Positions 1 to 9,006 of a DNA stretch of 64,000 bases are shown in pieces; the stretch's first letter is position 1; every line of letters begins with the position of its first letter. This DNA comes from Pseudomonas frederiksbergensis (GTDB taxonomy: Bacteria; Pseudomonadota; Gammaproteobacteria; Pseudomonadales; Pseudomonadaceae). A model generated the notes under the pieces. It was not told the DNA's origin. It searched no databases and saw only the letters and a list, made by a program, of their open reading frames with translations. The position numbers and the translations under genes are program-made. The stretch spans positions 964,187 to 1,028,186 of the forward strand of contig NZ_MOBM01000039.1 in assembly GCF_003732275.1 (NCBI RefSeq). Direction: 5' to 3'.

Positions 1-24
1 AGACTGTATGCACTGCAGATCTAT

Positions 25-52
25 TGTGGGAGCGAGCCTGCTCGCAATGGCG
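25..52. repeat. REP sequence (single)
   Basis: A lone copy of the short palindromic element found repeatedly in this window, with core GTGGGAGCGAGCCTGCTCGC. It lies just beyond the 3' end of the leftward DUF533 gene. Such singlets are common intergenic elements in fluorescens-group pseudomonads. Confidence 0.75.
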
Positions 53-91
53 TCCACCCAGTGAAAATATGTAGCCTGACGGTCTGAAGAC

Positions 92-814
92 CTACATAGC
101 CACCTGACGCACCTGCTTCTCCAACTCTGCCTTCAACCCCGGCTCCAGCTTGAGCTGCCGCGCCAGTTCATCGAGGTAGGATTTCTCCATGAAGTTCTCC
201 TCATCCACCAGCATCACACTGGCGATATACATTTCAGCCGCCATTTCCGGGGTGCTGGCGGCACGGGCGACGTCGGTCGGGTCCAGCGGTTTGTTGAGTT
301 CGGCGTGCAGCCAGTGTTGCAGCTCCTGATCATTGTCGAGCTTGGTGAACTCGCCTTCGATCAATTGACGCTCACGCTCATCGACATGACCGTCAGCCTT
401 GGCCGCGGCGACCAACGCCTTGAGAATCGCCTGGCTGTGTTGCTCGACTTGCGCCGCCGGCAAGCGGTCGAGAGTTTGCGGCTCGGTTGTGGCTGCGGTG
501 CCCTGCTGGGCCTGCCAGTTGCCATAGGCCTTGTAGGCGATCACGCCCAATGCCGCGAGACCGCCGTAGGTCAGGGCCTTGCCGCCAACACTGCGAGCCT
601 TTTTGCTGCCCAGCAACAGGCCCATGGCGCCAGCTGCCAACGCACCACCACCCGCGCCTGAAAGTAAACTGCCGAGGCCGCCGGAACTGCCGCTGCCGCC
701 GAGCAAACCGCCCAAACCACCGCTGGACGCTTTGTTCTGGGCACCGCCGGCCTTGTTCTGCAACAGATCCTGACCGGATTTGAGTAGTTGATCGAGCAAT
801 CCACGAGTGTTCAT
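92..814 (-). CDS. DUF533 (YebE-like) TerB-fold inner membrane protein
   Basis: The predicted protein has 240 residues. The N-terminal part (about 15-70) is low-complexity and rich in Gly, Ser and Leu. It is followed by a short hydrophobic segment around residues 85-105 (ALTYGGLAALGVIAYKAYG), and then an acidic helical domain with DGHVDERERQLIEGEF and SYLDELARQL, typical of the DUF533/TerB-like family. The ATG at 814 was chosen because a GGAGGC ribosome site lies just upstream; an upstream in-frame extension to 949 has no such support. The gene appears monocistronic. The biochemical role of the family is not established; a membrane-anchored TerB-like domain is what can be seen. Confidence 0.8.
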   Translation of the reverse strand: MNTRGLLDQLLKSGQDLLQNKAGGAQNKASSGGLGGLLGGSGSSGGLGSLLSGAGGGALAAGAMGLLLGSKKARSVGGKALTYGGLAALGVIAYKAYGNWQAQQGTAATTEPQTLDRLPAAQVEQHSQAILKALVAAAKADGHVDERERQLIEGEFTKLDNDQELQHWLHAELNKPLDPTDVARAASTPEMAAEMYIASVMLVDEENFMEKSYLDELARQLKLEPGLKAELEKQVRQVAM

Positions 815-1141
815 TTTGCTGCCTCCACGAATTCGGGTTAACCGGATCTTTAAGGCCACCCGCCTGGATCGAAAGTGCCCGACGTCTCTCGATGAGAGTG
901 CTTCCAGATGTTGCTCACGTTTAGGCAAACAGGCTGGAACGCCCTCCACGCAAACTATTTCATCGAATGCAGCCTTTGAGATTTGTCGACCGTGGGGCCG
1001 CGCACTAGGCTGGATAAATCCATAAGACAGCCCGGCCTCAATCTGCCTCTCACAAAGCGCACTAAGCTAATAACAAGCCACTCACGGCGCATCACCCCGT
1101 TCAACACTGCCCCGACCATAATTTAAAGAAGAGGGTTCACC
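815..1141. other. Divergent intergenic region
   Basis: This region separates the leftward DUF533 gene from the rightward transporter operon and must hold both promoters. A GAGGG ribosome site lies just before the ATG at 1142. I see no REP, RNA gene or clear operator in it. Confidence 0.5.
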
Positions 1142-2293
1142 ATGCTTGTGCACAAGACCGCACTGCTCAGTGCAATCACCACGGCGCTACTGGCCGGCAC
1201 CAGCCTGCAGGCCGCCGAGCCGCTGAAAGCTGTCGGCGCCGGCGAAGGTCAGCTGGATATCGTCGCTTGGCCTGGCTATATCGAACGGGGCGAAACCGAC
1301 AAGGCCTACGACTGGGTCAGCGCTTTCGAGAAGGAAACCGGCTGCAAGGTCAACGTCAAGACCGCCGGCACGTCCGATGAAATGGTCAGCCTGATGACCA
1401 AGGGCGGTTACGACCTGGTGACGGCGTCCGGCGACGCTTCCCTGCGCCTGATCGCCGGCAAACGTGTGCAGCCGATCAACACCGCACTGATCCCCAACTG
1501 GAAGAATCTCGACCCGCGACTGAAGGATGCGCCGTGGTACGTGGTCAACAAGCAGACCTACGGCACCCCATATCAGTGGGGCCCGAACGTGCTGATGTAC
1601 AACACCAACGTATTCAAGCAACCGCCAACCAGCTGGAGTGTGATATTCGACGCACAAAACCTGCCTGACGGAAAACCCAACAAGGGCCGGGTGCAAGCCT
1701 ACGACGGTCCGATCTACATCGCCGACGCGGCGCTGTACCTCAAGACCACCAAGCCGGAACTGGGTATCCAGAACCCCTACGAACTGACCGAAGCCCAGTA
1801 CAAGGCTGTGCTTGATCTACTGCGCGCCCAGCAAAAGTTGATCCATCGCTACTGGCACGACACCACCGTGCAGATGAGTGACTTCAAGAACGAAGGCGTG
1901 GTGGCCTCCAGCTCCTGGCCCTATCAGGTCAACGGCCTGATGAACGAGAAACAGCCGATCGCCTCGACCATTCCGAAAGAAGGCGCCACCGGGTGGGCCG
2001 ACACCACCATGTTGCACGCCGAGGCCAAGCACCCGAACTGCGCTTACAAGTGGATGGACTGGTCGCTGCAACCGAAAGTCCAGGGTGATGTGTCTGCCTG
2101 GTTCGGCTCGCTGCCGGCGGTCCCGGCGGCGTGTAAGGCAAGCGAACTGCTAGGGGCCGAGGGTTGCAAGACCAACGGTTTCGACCAGTTCGAGAAGATC
2201 GCCTTCTGGAAAACCCCGCAGGCTGAGGGCGGCAAGTTCGTGCCTTATAGCCGCTGGACCCAGGATTACATTGCGATTATGGGCGGCAGGTAA
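1142..2293 (+). CDS. ydcS: Polyamine-type ABC transporter periplasmic binding protein (YdcS-like)
   Basis: The protein has 383 residues and begins with a Sec signal peptide (MLVHKTALLSAITTALLAG, cleavage after SLQAAEP). The mature part is a PotD/PotF-type type II binding protein, with IVAWPGYIERG near the start and GYDLVTASGDASLRLIAGKRV, as in spermidine/putrescine-binding proteins. It is followed by an ATPase, two permeases and a gamma-aminobutyraldehyde dehydrogenase, the same order and nearly the same lengths as E. coli ydcSTUV-patD (YdcS is 381 residues). The likely role is periplasmic capture of putrescine or a related polyamine. Substrate choice is inferred from context. A REP pair separates it from the ATPase gene, which may damp downstream expression relative to the abundant binding protein. 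Confidence 0.85.
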   Translation: MLVHKTALLSAITTALLAGTSLQAAEPLKAVGAGEGQLDIVAWPGYIERGETDKAYDWVSAFEKETGCKVNVKTAGTSDEMVSLMTKGGYDLVTASGDASLRLIAGKRVQPINTALIPNWKNLDPRLKDAPWYVVNKQTYGTPYQWGPNVLMYNTNVFKQPPTSWSVIFDAQNLPDGKPNKGRVQAYDGPIYIADAALYLKTTKPELGIQNPYELTEAQYKAVLDLLRAQQKLIHRYWHDTTVQMSDFKNEGVVASSSWPYQVNGLMNEKQPIASTIPKEGATGWADTTMLHAEAKHPNCAYKWMDWSLQPKVQGDVSAWFGSLPAVPAACKASELLGAEGCKTNGFDQFEKIAFWKTPQAEGGKFVPYSRWTQDYIAIMGGR

Positions 2294-2320
2294 CACACCG
2301 GCCCCTGTGGCAGATGAGCT

Positions 2321-2458
2321 TTTGTGGCGAGGGAGCTTGCTCCCGCTGGGTGGCGAAGCCGCCCCAAAGCAGTCACTGCGGTCTTTCAGCTAAACCGCAT
2401 TGACCCTTTTTGGGAGTGCTACGCACTCCAGCGGGAGCAAGCTCCCTCGCCACAAAAG
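2321..2458. repeat. REP pair (REPIN-like), GTGGCGAGGGAGCTTGCTCC type
   Basis: Two inverted REP copies (about 2323-2348 and 2428-2456) flank a central region that also contains partly complementary sequence. They lie between the binding-protein gene and the ATPase gene of one operon, where the hairpin could protect the upstream mRNA or attenuate transcription. Confidence 0.8.
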
Positions 2459-2531
2459 CACACCGTTTCAGGTTTTTCAGAAGGCCAGACAAGGCCACTG
2501 TGACGATTCTCGCCTTTCGGAGCTCCGCACC

Positions 2532-3569
2532 ATGACGCTTGCAGTCCAGTTCACCAACGTTTCCCGTCAGTTTGGCGAAGTGAAGGCCGTTGACCGGGTT
2601 TCTATCGATATCCAGGACGGCGAGTTCTTTTCCCTGCTGGGCCCTTCCGGCTCGGGCAAAACCACCTGTCTGCGCCTGATCGCCGGTTTCGAACAACCGA
2701 GCACTGGCTCCATCCGTATTCATGGCGCCGAAGCCGCCGGGCTGCCGCCGTATCAGCGCGACGTGAACACCGTGTTCCAGGATTACGCGCTGTTCCCGCA
2801 CATGAACGTACTCGACAACGTCGCCTACGGTTTGAAAGTCAAAGGTGTCGGCAAGTCCGAACGCCAAAAACGCGCCGAAGAAGCCCTCGATATGGTCGCC
2901 CTTGGTGGCTACGGCGAGCGCAAACCGGTTCAACTCTCCGGCGGCCAGCGTCAGCGTGTGGCCCTGGCCCGCGCACTGGTTAACCGCCCTCGCGTGTTGT
3001 TGCTCGACGAACCCTTGGGCGCCCTCGATCTGAAGCTGCGCGAGCAAATGCAAGGCGAGCTGAAGAAGCTGCAACGCCAGCTCGGCATCACCTTTATCTT
3101 CGTCACTCACGATCAGACCGAGGCGCTGTCGATGTCCGACCGCGTGGCCGTGTTCAACAAGGGCCGCATCGAACAGGTCGACACGCCGCGCAACCTGTAC
3201 ATGAAACCGGCAACCACCTTCGTCGCTGAATTCGTCGGCACTTCCAATGTGATTCGCGGCGATCTGGCGCGGCAGTTGAGCGGCAATCCACAGCCGTTTT
3301 CGATCCGCCCGGAACACGTGCGTTTCGCCGAAGGCCCGCTGGCCAGCCATGAAATCGAAGTCAGCGGCCTGCTGCATGACATCCAGTACCAGGGCAGTGC
3401 GACCCGCTATGAACTGAAGCTGGAAAACGGCCAGACGTTGAATATCAGCCAGGCCAACGTCCAGTGGCTGGACGTCAGCGCGCAACATCAGACCGGGCAA
3501 CGCATCAGCGCTCGTTGGGCGCGCGAAGCGATGATCCCGCTGCACGACAATGTTGTGGGCGGGGTATGA
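2532..3569 (+). CDS. ydcT: Polyamine ABC transporter ATP-binding protein (YdcT/PotA-like)
   Basis: A 345-residue ABC ATPase. The Walker A motif is at 37-45 (GPSGSGKTT), the Q-loop at VFQDYALFP (81-89), the signature at 135-139 (LSGGQ), Walker B at 155-160 (VLLLDE) and the switch histidine in FVTHDQTEAL. A C-terminal TOBE-type regulatory domain begins near residue 240 (FSIRPEHVRFAEG), as in PotA and YdcT. The ATG at 2532 was preferred over an upstream extension because the protein then starts at the usual point (MTLAVQFTNVSRQFG). It powers uptake through the two permeases encoded immediately downstream. Substrate specificity is inferred from the operon. Confidence 0.88.
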   Translation: MTLAVQFTNVSRQFGEVKAVDRVSIDIQDGEFFSLLGPSGSGKTTCLRLIAGFEQPSTGSIRIHGAEAAGLPPYQRDVNTVFQDYALFPHMNVLDNVAYGLKVKGVGKSERQKRAEEALDMVALGGYGERKPVQLSGGQRQRVALARALVNRPRVLLLDEPLGALDLKLREQMQGELKKLQRQLGITFIFVTHDQTEALSMSDRVAVFNKGRIEQVDTPRNLYMKPATTFVAEFVGTSNVIRGDLARQLSGNPQPFSIRPEHVRFAEGPLASHEIEVSGLLHDIQYQGSATRYELKLENGQTLNISQANVQWLDVSAQHQTGQRISARWAREAMIPLHDNVVGGV

Positions 3570-3570
3570 G

Positions 3571-4518
3571 ATGAACAGCGTGGCCCCCTCTCAAACCCCG
3601 GCCAGCGACTCGCCGTTGCGCCGGCTCTCCAACCTGCTGTACCGCCGACCGAACCTGTATCTGTCGCTGTTGCTGGTGCCGCCGTTGCTCTGGTTCGGCG
3701 CGATCTACCTCGGATCGCTGTTGACGTTGTTGTGGCAAGGCTTCTACACCTTCGATGACTTCACCATGGCCGTCACCCCCGAGCTGACCCTGGCGAACTT
3801 CGCTGCGCTGTTCCAGCCGTCGAACTTTGACATCATCCTGCGCACCCTGAGCATGGCCGTCATCGTGTCCATCGCCAGTGCGGTGGTGGCATTTCCGATC
3901 GCCTACTACATGGCGCGTTACACCACTGGCAAGACCAAGGCGTTTTTCTACATCGCGGTGATGATGCCGATGTGGGCGAGTTACATCGTCAAGGCCTACG
4001 CCTGGACCTTGCTGCTGGCCAAGGGCGGCGTGGCCCAGTGGTTCGTTCAGCACCTGGGATTGGAGCCGGTGTTGCAGTTAGTGCTCGGGATTCCGGGCGT
4101 CGGCGGCAGCACCTTGTCGACCTCGCATCTGGGGCGGTTCATGGTGTTCGTCTACATCTGGCTGCCGTTCATGATCCTGCCGATCCAGGCGTCACTGGAA
4201 CGCCTGCCGCCCTCCTTGCTGCAAGCCTCGGCGGACCTCGGCGCCAAGCCGCGTCAGACCTTCATGCAAGTGATTCTGCCGCTGTCGATTCCGGGCATCG
4301 CGGCCGGCTCGATCTTCACCTTTTCCCTGACCCTGGGCGACTTCATCGTGCCGCAACTGGTGGGCCCGCCGGGCTACTTCATCGGCAGCATGGTCTACGC
4401 CCAGCAAGGAGCGATCGGCAATATGCCGATGGCGGCGGCCTTCACGCTGGTGCCGATCGTGCTGATCGCCATTTACCTGTCCATCGTCAAACGTCTGGGG
4501 GCTTTCGATGCGCTCTGA
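3571..4518 (+). CDS. ydcU: ABC transporter permease (YdcU/PotB-like)
   Basis: A 315-residue inner-membrane permease with about six hydrophobic segments; the first is at about 40-60 (LLVPPLLWFGAIYLGSLLTL). The EAA-type coupling loop near residues 215-235 (LLQASADLGAKPRQTF) contacts the ATPase. The ATG at 3571 follows the upstream stop by one base, so the two genes are translationally coupled. It pairs with the next gene as the two membrane halves of the importer. Length matches E. coli YdcU (313 residues). Confidence 0.87.
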   Translation: MNSVAPSQTPASDSPLRRLSNLLYRRPNLYLSLLLVPPLLWFGAIYLGSLLTLLWQGFYTFDDFTMAVTPELTLANFAALFQPSNFDIILRTLSMAVIVSIASAVVAFPIAYYMARYTTGKTKAFFYIAVMMPMWASYIVKAYAWTLLLAKGGVAQWFVQHLGLEPVLQLVLGIPGVGGSTLSTSHLGRFMVFVYIWLPFMILPIQASLERLPPSLLQASADLGAKPRQTFMQVILPLSIPGIAAGSIFTFSLTLGDFIVPQLVGPPGYFIGSMVYAQQGAIGNMPMAAAFTLVPIVLIAIYLSIVKRLGAFDAL

Positions 4519-5332
4519 TGCTTCATCTCAAGATCGGGCATCCCTGGGCCTGCGCATCGCCGCCTGGGGTGGGTTGATGTTTTTGCACTTCCCGATCCTG
4601 ATCATCTTCCTCTACGCCTTCAACACCGAAGACGCGGCGTTCAGCTTTCCGCCCAAGGGCTTCACCCTGAAGTGGATCGGCGTGGCGTTCTCCCGGCCGG
4701 ACGTGCTGGAAGCGATCAAGCTGTCGTTGCAAATCGCGGCCGTCGCGACGCTGATTGCGCTGGTCCTCGGCACCCTCGCGTCGGCGGCGTTGTACCGGCG
4801 GGATTTCTTCGGCAAGCAAGGCATCTCGCTGATGCTGATCCTGCCGATTGCCCTGCCCGGGATCATCACCGGGATCGCGCTGCTGGCGACCTTCAAAACG
4901 CTGGGGATCGAACCGGGGATGTTCACCATCATCGTCGGTCACGCGACCTTCTGTGTGGTGATCGTCTACAACAATGTCATCGCCCGCTTGCGCCGCACGT
5001 CATATAGTTTGATCGAAGCGTCGATGGACCTCGGCGCCGACGGTTGGCAGACCTTCCGCTACATCGTCCTGCCAAACCTCGGCTCGGCGTTACTCGCCGG
5101 AGGCATGCTGGCGTTTGCCCTGTCGTTCGACGAAATCATCGTCACCACCTTCACCGCCGGCCATGAACGCACCTTGCCGCTGTGGCTGCTCAATCAGCTC
5201 AGCCGCCCACGGGACGTGCCGGTGACCAACGTTGTCGCAATGCTGGTGATGATGGTGACCATGCTGCCGATCCTCGGCGCCTATTACCTGACCCGGGGTG
5301 GCGAAAGCGTTGCGGGCAGTGGCGGGAAATAA
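4508..5332 (+). CDS. ydcV: ABC transporter permease (YdcV/PotC-like)
   Basis: A 274-residue inner-membrane permease. Its start overlaps the upstream permease gene by 11 bases, showing tight coupling. It has an N-terminal membrane segment (LMFLHFPILIIFLYAF) and the PotC-type EAA loop SLIEASMDLGADGWQTF near residues 168-184. With the preceding permease it forms the translocation channel of the polyamine importer. The C-terminal end is a little longer than E. coli YdcV (264 residues). Confidence 0.87.
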   Translation: MRSDASSQDRASLGLRIAAWGGLMFLHFPILIIFLYAFNTEDAAFSFPPKGFTLKWIGVAFSRPDVLEAIKLSLQIAAVATLIALVLGTLASAALYRRDFFGKQGISLMLILPIALPGIITGIALLATFKTLGIEPGMFTIIVGHATFCVVIVYNNVIARLRRTSYSLIEASMDLGADGWQTFRYIVLPNLGSALLAGGMLAFALSFDEIIVTTFTAGHERTLPLWLLNQLSRPRDVPVTNVVAMLVMMVTMLPILGAYYLTRGGESVAGSGGK

Positions 5333-5354
5333 CTGACAACGACTACCCCTCTGT

Positions 5355-5475
5355 TGGAACGGAGATCTAATGTGGGAGCGGGCTTGCTCGCGAAGGCGGT
5401 GGGTCAGCCAACATCAACGTTGAATGTGATGACCTCTTCGCGAGCAAGCCCGCTCCCATATTAGATCCGGTTCCC
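5355..5475. repeat. REP pair (REPIN-like), GTGGGAGCGGGCTTGCTCGC type, with extended arms
   Basis: Two inverted REP copies at about 5370-5394 and 5435-5459. The complementarity extends outward (GATCTAATGTGGGAG pairs with CTCCCATATTAGATC), giving a long hairpin. It lies between the last permease gene and the aldehyde dehydrogenase gene and could uncouple their expression. Confidence 0.8.
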
Positions 5476-5512
5476 ATAGAGGAAATACAATCGCTTCGAT
5501 GAGGACATAGCC

Positions 5513-6937
5513 ATGCAAACCAAACTCTTGATCAACGGCCAACTCGTCAATGGCGACGGCCCCGCCCAAGCCGTGTTCAACCCGGCCCTCGGCCGTGTGC
5601 TGGTAGAAATCAACGAAGCCAGCGAAGCCCAGGTCGACGCCGCCGTGCGGGCCGCCGACAACGCCTTCGAAGCCTGGTCGCAAACCACGCCGAAAGAACG
5701 CTCGTTGCTGCTGCTCAAACTTGCCGACATCATCGAAGCCCATGGCGAAGAGCTGGCCAAGCTGGAGTCGGACAACTGCGGCAAACCCTACAGCGCCGCG
5801 CTGAACGATGAGATCCCGGCGATTGCCGACGTGTTCCGTTTCTTCGCCGGCGCCAACCGTTGCATGAGCGGCGCGCTGGGAGGGGAATACCTGCCCGGCC
5901 ACACCTCAATGATCCGCCGCGACCCGGTGGGCGTGATTGCCTCCATCGCGCCGTGGAACTACCCGCTGATGATGGTCGCCTGGAAAATCGCCCCGGCCCT
6001 GGCCGCCGGTAATACCGTGGTGCTCAAACCGTCGGAACAAACCCCACTGACCGCCCTGCGCCTGGCAGAACTGGCGTCGGAAATCTTCCCGGCTGGCGTG
6101 CTTAACCTGGTGTTCGGTCGTGGTCCTACGGTCGGCAGCCCATTGGTCACTCACCCGAAAGTGCGCATGGTGTCGCTGACCGGCTCCATCGCCACCGGTT
6201 CGAACATCATTTCCAGCACCGCCGGCAACGTCAAACGCATGCACATGGAACTGGGCGGTAAGGCGCCGGTGATCATCTTCGACGATGCCGACATCGACGC
6301 CGCCGTGGAAGGCATTCGCACCTTCGGTTTCTACAACGCCGGTCAAGATTGCACCGCCGCCTGCCGCATTTACGCGCAAGCAGGCATCTACGACCAGTTC
6401 GTCGAGAAGCTCGGTGCGGCCGTCAGCAGTATCAAGTACGGCTTGCAGGACGATCCCTCGACGGAGCTGGGCCCGTTGATCAGCGCACAACATCGCGACC
6501 GCGTGACCGCGTTGGTCGAACGTGCCATGGCGCAACCGCACATTCGTTTGATCACTGGTGGCAAAGCGGTGGAAGGCAATGGTTTCTTCTTTGAACCGAC
6601 GGTGCTGGCCGACGTGCAACAGGACGACGAGATCGTGCGCCGCGAGGTATTCGGGCCGGTAGTGTCGGTCACCCAATTCACCGATGAAGCCCAAGCACTC
6701 GCCTGGGCCAACGATTCAGACTATGGCCTTGCGTCGTCAGTCTGGACCGCGGACGTTGGTCGCGCGCATCGCCTGTCTGCACGCCTGCAGTACGGCTGCA
6801 CATGGGTGAACACCCACTTCATGCTGGTCAGCGAAATGCCTCACGGCGGTCAGAAACTGTCCGGTTATGGGAAAGACATGTCCATGTATGGGCTGGAGGA
6901 CTACACCGTTGTGCGGCATGTGATGTTCAAGCATTAA
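5513..6937 (+). CDS. patD: Gamma-aminobutyraldehyde dehydrogenase (PatD/YdcW-like)
   Basis: A 474-residue NAD(P)-dependent aldehyde dehydrogenase, the same length as E. coli PatD (YdcW). The substrate loop IASIAPWNYPLMM is at about 142-154, the general base Glu246 lies in MHMELGGKAP, and the nucleophile Cys280 in NAGQDCTAACR. It should oxidise 4-aminobutanal, formed from putrescine by a transaminase, to GABA. Placement behind a putrescine-type ABC importer supports this reading. The start has a GAGGAC ribosome site. Other related aldehydes (betaine aldehyde and similar) are possible substrates. Confidence 0.85.
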   Translation: MQTKLLINGQLVNGDGPAQAVFNPALGRVLVEINEASEAQVDAAVRAADNAFEAWSQTTPKERSLLLLKLADIIEAHGEELAKLESDNCGKPYSAALNDEIPAIADVFRFFAGANRCMSGALGGEYLPGHTSMIRRDPVGVIASIAPWNYPLMMVAWKIAPALAAGNTVVLKPSEQTPLTALRLAELASEIFPAGVLNLVFGRGPTVGSPLVTHPKVRMVSLTGSIATGSNIISSTAGNVKRMHMELGGKAPVIIFDDADIDAAVEGIRTFGFYNAGQDCTAACRIYAQAGIYDQFVEKLGAAVSSIKYGLQDDPSTELGPLISAQHRDRVTALVERAMAQPHIRLITGGKAVEGNGFFFEPTVLADVQQDDEIVRREVFGPVVSVTQFTDEAQALAWANDSDYGLASSVWTADVGRAHRLSARLQYGCTWVNTHFMLVSEMPHGGQKLSGYGKDMSMYGLEDYTVVRHVMFKH

Positions 6938-6970
6938 AAGCTTCGCTCCTACAGGAACTGCACTGAACCT

Positions 6971-7005
6971 GTGGGAGCGTGGCTTGCCCGCGATGGCGTC
7001 GCCGC
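6971..7005. repeat. Degenerate single REP sequence
   Basis: A lone REP-type core (GTGGGAGCGTGGCTTGCCCGC) just after the aldehyde dehydrogenase gene. It is diverged from the other copies in the window. Confidence 0.6.
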
Positions 7006-7071
7006 ACAATCAAGGAAGGCATCGATAACGCGCACCGCCAGATTCCACGCCAAAAACCAGAATAAATTGAA

Positions 7072-7131
7072 CCGATCTAACACCATCAACCCTGCTCACA
7101 TCTGTGGGCAGGGTTGATGGCGTTAGATCGG
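7072..7131. terminator. Long inverted repeat at the rloB 3' end, probable bidirectional terminator
   Basis: Arms of 24 bases at 7072-7095 and 7108-7131 are complementary except for one position and enclose a 12-base loop. The right arm overlaps the stop codon of the leftward rloB-like gene (7123-7125). The position between two converging transcripts suggests termination, although the flanking T-runs are weak. Such a near-perfect stem is unusually long for a simple terminator. Confidence 0.6.
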
Positions 7132-7749
7132 CTGAGGCTTGGAGAGGGATTCGAATTCATCCATCAGCAGATGGATTTCGGTACTGGGATTGGGTTCGCC
7201 GCTGATGGCGACGTCTTCGAGAATCTTGGGTGCCAAAGCTCTGGCTTTTTGAAAAGGCTCACCCAATAGCTGAGCAAAATAGTTGATGCCTTTGCCCTTC
7301 TGGTACTTATCCATGTTCGGCTTTTCTCTGAGACTCTTGGCCACCAAGTCACCCGGAGAGTTTTTCCCAACAGCTCTAAATGGCTTTCGATTGAAGCCGA
7401 AGTGCAAAAGAAGCCAAAACTCAAAACAGGGAAACGATGCTATGACTTTGATTTTCGGATGAGGTCTCGCCAGATCTATCGCTCTCTCAAAACATTGATG
7501 CGTATCGCGATCCAATGCACAAAACACTCTGTCGAAACGTTTCTGACGGGCAATGGCTCTTTCTACTATTCCGCTCGGGTGCGTGACACCGCAGTGGGCA
7601 ATTTCTACCTGAGCTTTGGCGCGAAAATGAAAGGCGGCCTCCTCCAGATACCGTTTTCCTGACTTGCTATCTTCACAGAGAACCAGCACTTGGGGCTGAG
7701 GTTTGAATCTTGATTTCTTCCGATCAAATGATTTTGTCGAGTGCACCAT
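7123..7749 (-). CDS. RloB-family protein (AbiLii-like)
   Basis: A 208-residue protein of the RloB family. Visible conserved elements are an early acidic motif VLVLCEDSKSGKRYLEEA (Glu26), a D-x-D pair in CALDRDTH (Asp80, Asp82) and FPCFEFWLLLHFGF (about 106-119). An early Glu followed by a D-x-D is reminiscent of TOPRIM nuclease cores, but that is my inference. The gene starts three bases after the stop of the RloA-like ATPase, with a GGGGGTG ribosome site overlapping that stop, so the pair is coupled. RloA/RloB pairs correspond to the abortive-infection system AbiL and occur as accessory genes. Base composition looks more AT-rich than in the neighbours, which suggests acquisition by transfer. 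Confidence 0.78.
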   Translation of the reverse strand: MVHSTKSFDRKKSRFKPQPQVLVLCEDSKSGKRYLEEAAFHFRAKAQVEIAHCGVTHPSGIVERAIARQKRFDRVFCALDRDTHQCFERAIDLARPHPKIKVIASFPCFEFWLLLHFGFNRKPFRAVGKNSPGDLVAKSLREKPNMDKYQKGKGINYFAQLLGEPFQKARALAPKILEDVAISGEPNPSTEIHLLMDEFESLSKPQPI

Positions 7750-7752
7750 TGG

Positions 7753-9006
7753 TCACCCCCGCCTGATCAGCGGCAAACCGCGGTAACGGCCTTCAAAGTA
7801 GCGTTTCTCAACATCCTCCCCCTCTCGCCCTTCAAAATCGTGAACGGAAAAAATACTGGTTGCACCATTGGCATCGCGCTCAGTGATCCAGAACTGATCA
7901 CGCCGCAGAATTTTTGCATTCATTAGATGAGTATCGTGTGTCGTAAATATCAGCTGAGTATCCAATCCGCTATCGAGATGTTTCCCGATCAGATCAGCAA
8001 CTATTTCAGGATGGAGGCTGCTGTCCAACTCATCGACAGATAGTATCCCGCTTCCATCTGCGCGATTGATCATGAACCAGGGCAGCCAAAAGCCAATCAG
8101 GTTTTTTGTGCCTCCGGACTCCTCTGAAAAATCAAACTCTGCTGTTCCCAAAAGACTTGTATGTGTCAGGGTCACTTTGTCCTTTTGCGCCGCCGCGAAG
8201 AATTCTTTAAACGTGAGCTTCTTCTTGGTCGGAACAGCATCTGCACCCTCAGTATTGAGTTGAATAGCAGACACCGGAATATCCACTGCCCTTAAGAACT
8301 CCTTCAAATCAACTGTGTAGTCCGAGGCAACCTGCAAAAACCTGATGGAGGCGGCAGACAGCCCCATCATATTGTTCTGTTCAATGACAAGAAGACCGGT
8401 TTGAAACCAGGTAAACGGCGCTCGCAACTGCGTCAATTCTTCGCTGCTGTTCGCAACAGCCTGCGAAATAAACAACACCTTCGGGCTCGTCAGGCGCCGC
8501 CAGGCATTGTGGACATCCTTCCCCCCTTCAAGACTTGAACCAAAAACATACTGCTCTCCCTCATCACCAAAATGACGTTCATACAGCAGTGTTTCTTTCC
8601 CTTTGGGATAGAAGACCAGCTGCTCCTTGATTATCCGTTGCGAAGTAATGCGCAGAACAAACCGGTATCGGAGCCCTTTTTGAATGAAGTTGTACTCAAA
8701 AAAACTGGGCTCGTTCTTGAGCTGCGGATCAAAACGAAACGGTGAAACCGGCAGCGGTTCATCATTTGAGGAGGGGGTCGTTGCGAGCAAGCGTCCCATG
8801 ATCCCCATCGCCTGGATAAGGGAAGATTTACCGGACGCGTTTGGCCCGTAAATCGCCGCTACCTTCAACAAGTCCGGTAGTTTTTCGCCACTCACGGAAG
8901 GTTTGAATACATTGCGTTTTTTACTCAGACGTGGGGTCGCAACCATGGACAGGGTTTGCGCATCACGGAAGGAGCGATAATTGGAAACCGAAAATTCGAT
9001 CAACAT
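7753..9006 (-). CDS. AAA-family ATPase, RloA-like (AbiLi-like)
   Basis: A 417-residue SMC/OLD-like ATPase. Walker A is at 54-61 (GPNASGKS) and the N-terminus LIEFSVSNYRSFRDAQTLSM is the typical start of this family. A Walker B/D-loop segment (ILSVDELDSSLHPEIV) and a terminal histidine motif (IFTTHDTHLM) lie in the C-terminal half. The ATG at 9006 has an AGGA ribosome site eight bases upstream, so it was preferred over a GTG at 9021. It probably senses or clamps nucleic acid and controls the RloB-like partner encoded directly downstream. The role in phage defence is inferred from the known AbiL pair. Confidence 0.82.
   Translation of the reverse strand: MLIEFSVSNYRSFRDAQTLSMVATPRLSKKRNVFKPSVSGEKLPDLLKVAAIYGPNASGKSSLIQAMGIMGRLLATTPSSNDEPLPVSPFRFDPQLKNEPSFFEYNFIQKGLRYRFVLRITSQRIIKEQLVFYPKGKETLLYERHFGDEGEQYVFGSSLEGGKDVHNAWRRLTSPKVLFISQAVANSSEELTQLRAPFTWFQTGLLVIEQNNMMGLSAASIRFLQVASDYTVDLKEFLRAVDIPVSAIQLNTEGADAVPTKKKLTFKEFFAAAQKDKVTLTHTSLLGTAEFDFSEESGGTKNLIGFWLPWFMINRADGSGILSVDELDSSLHPEIVADLIGKHLDSGLDTQLIFTTHDTHLMNAKILRRDQFWITERDANGATSIFSVHDFEGREGEDVEKRYFEGRYRGLPLIRRG

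Noticed and set aside
2373..3545. Long minus-strand open frame opposite the transporter ATPase gene
   Set aside because: It is the antisense shadow of a clear ABC ATPase with all motifs; its composition (His- and Gln-rich) is typical of GC-rich antisense frames.
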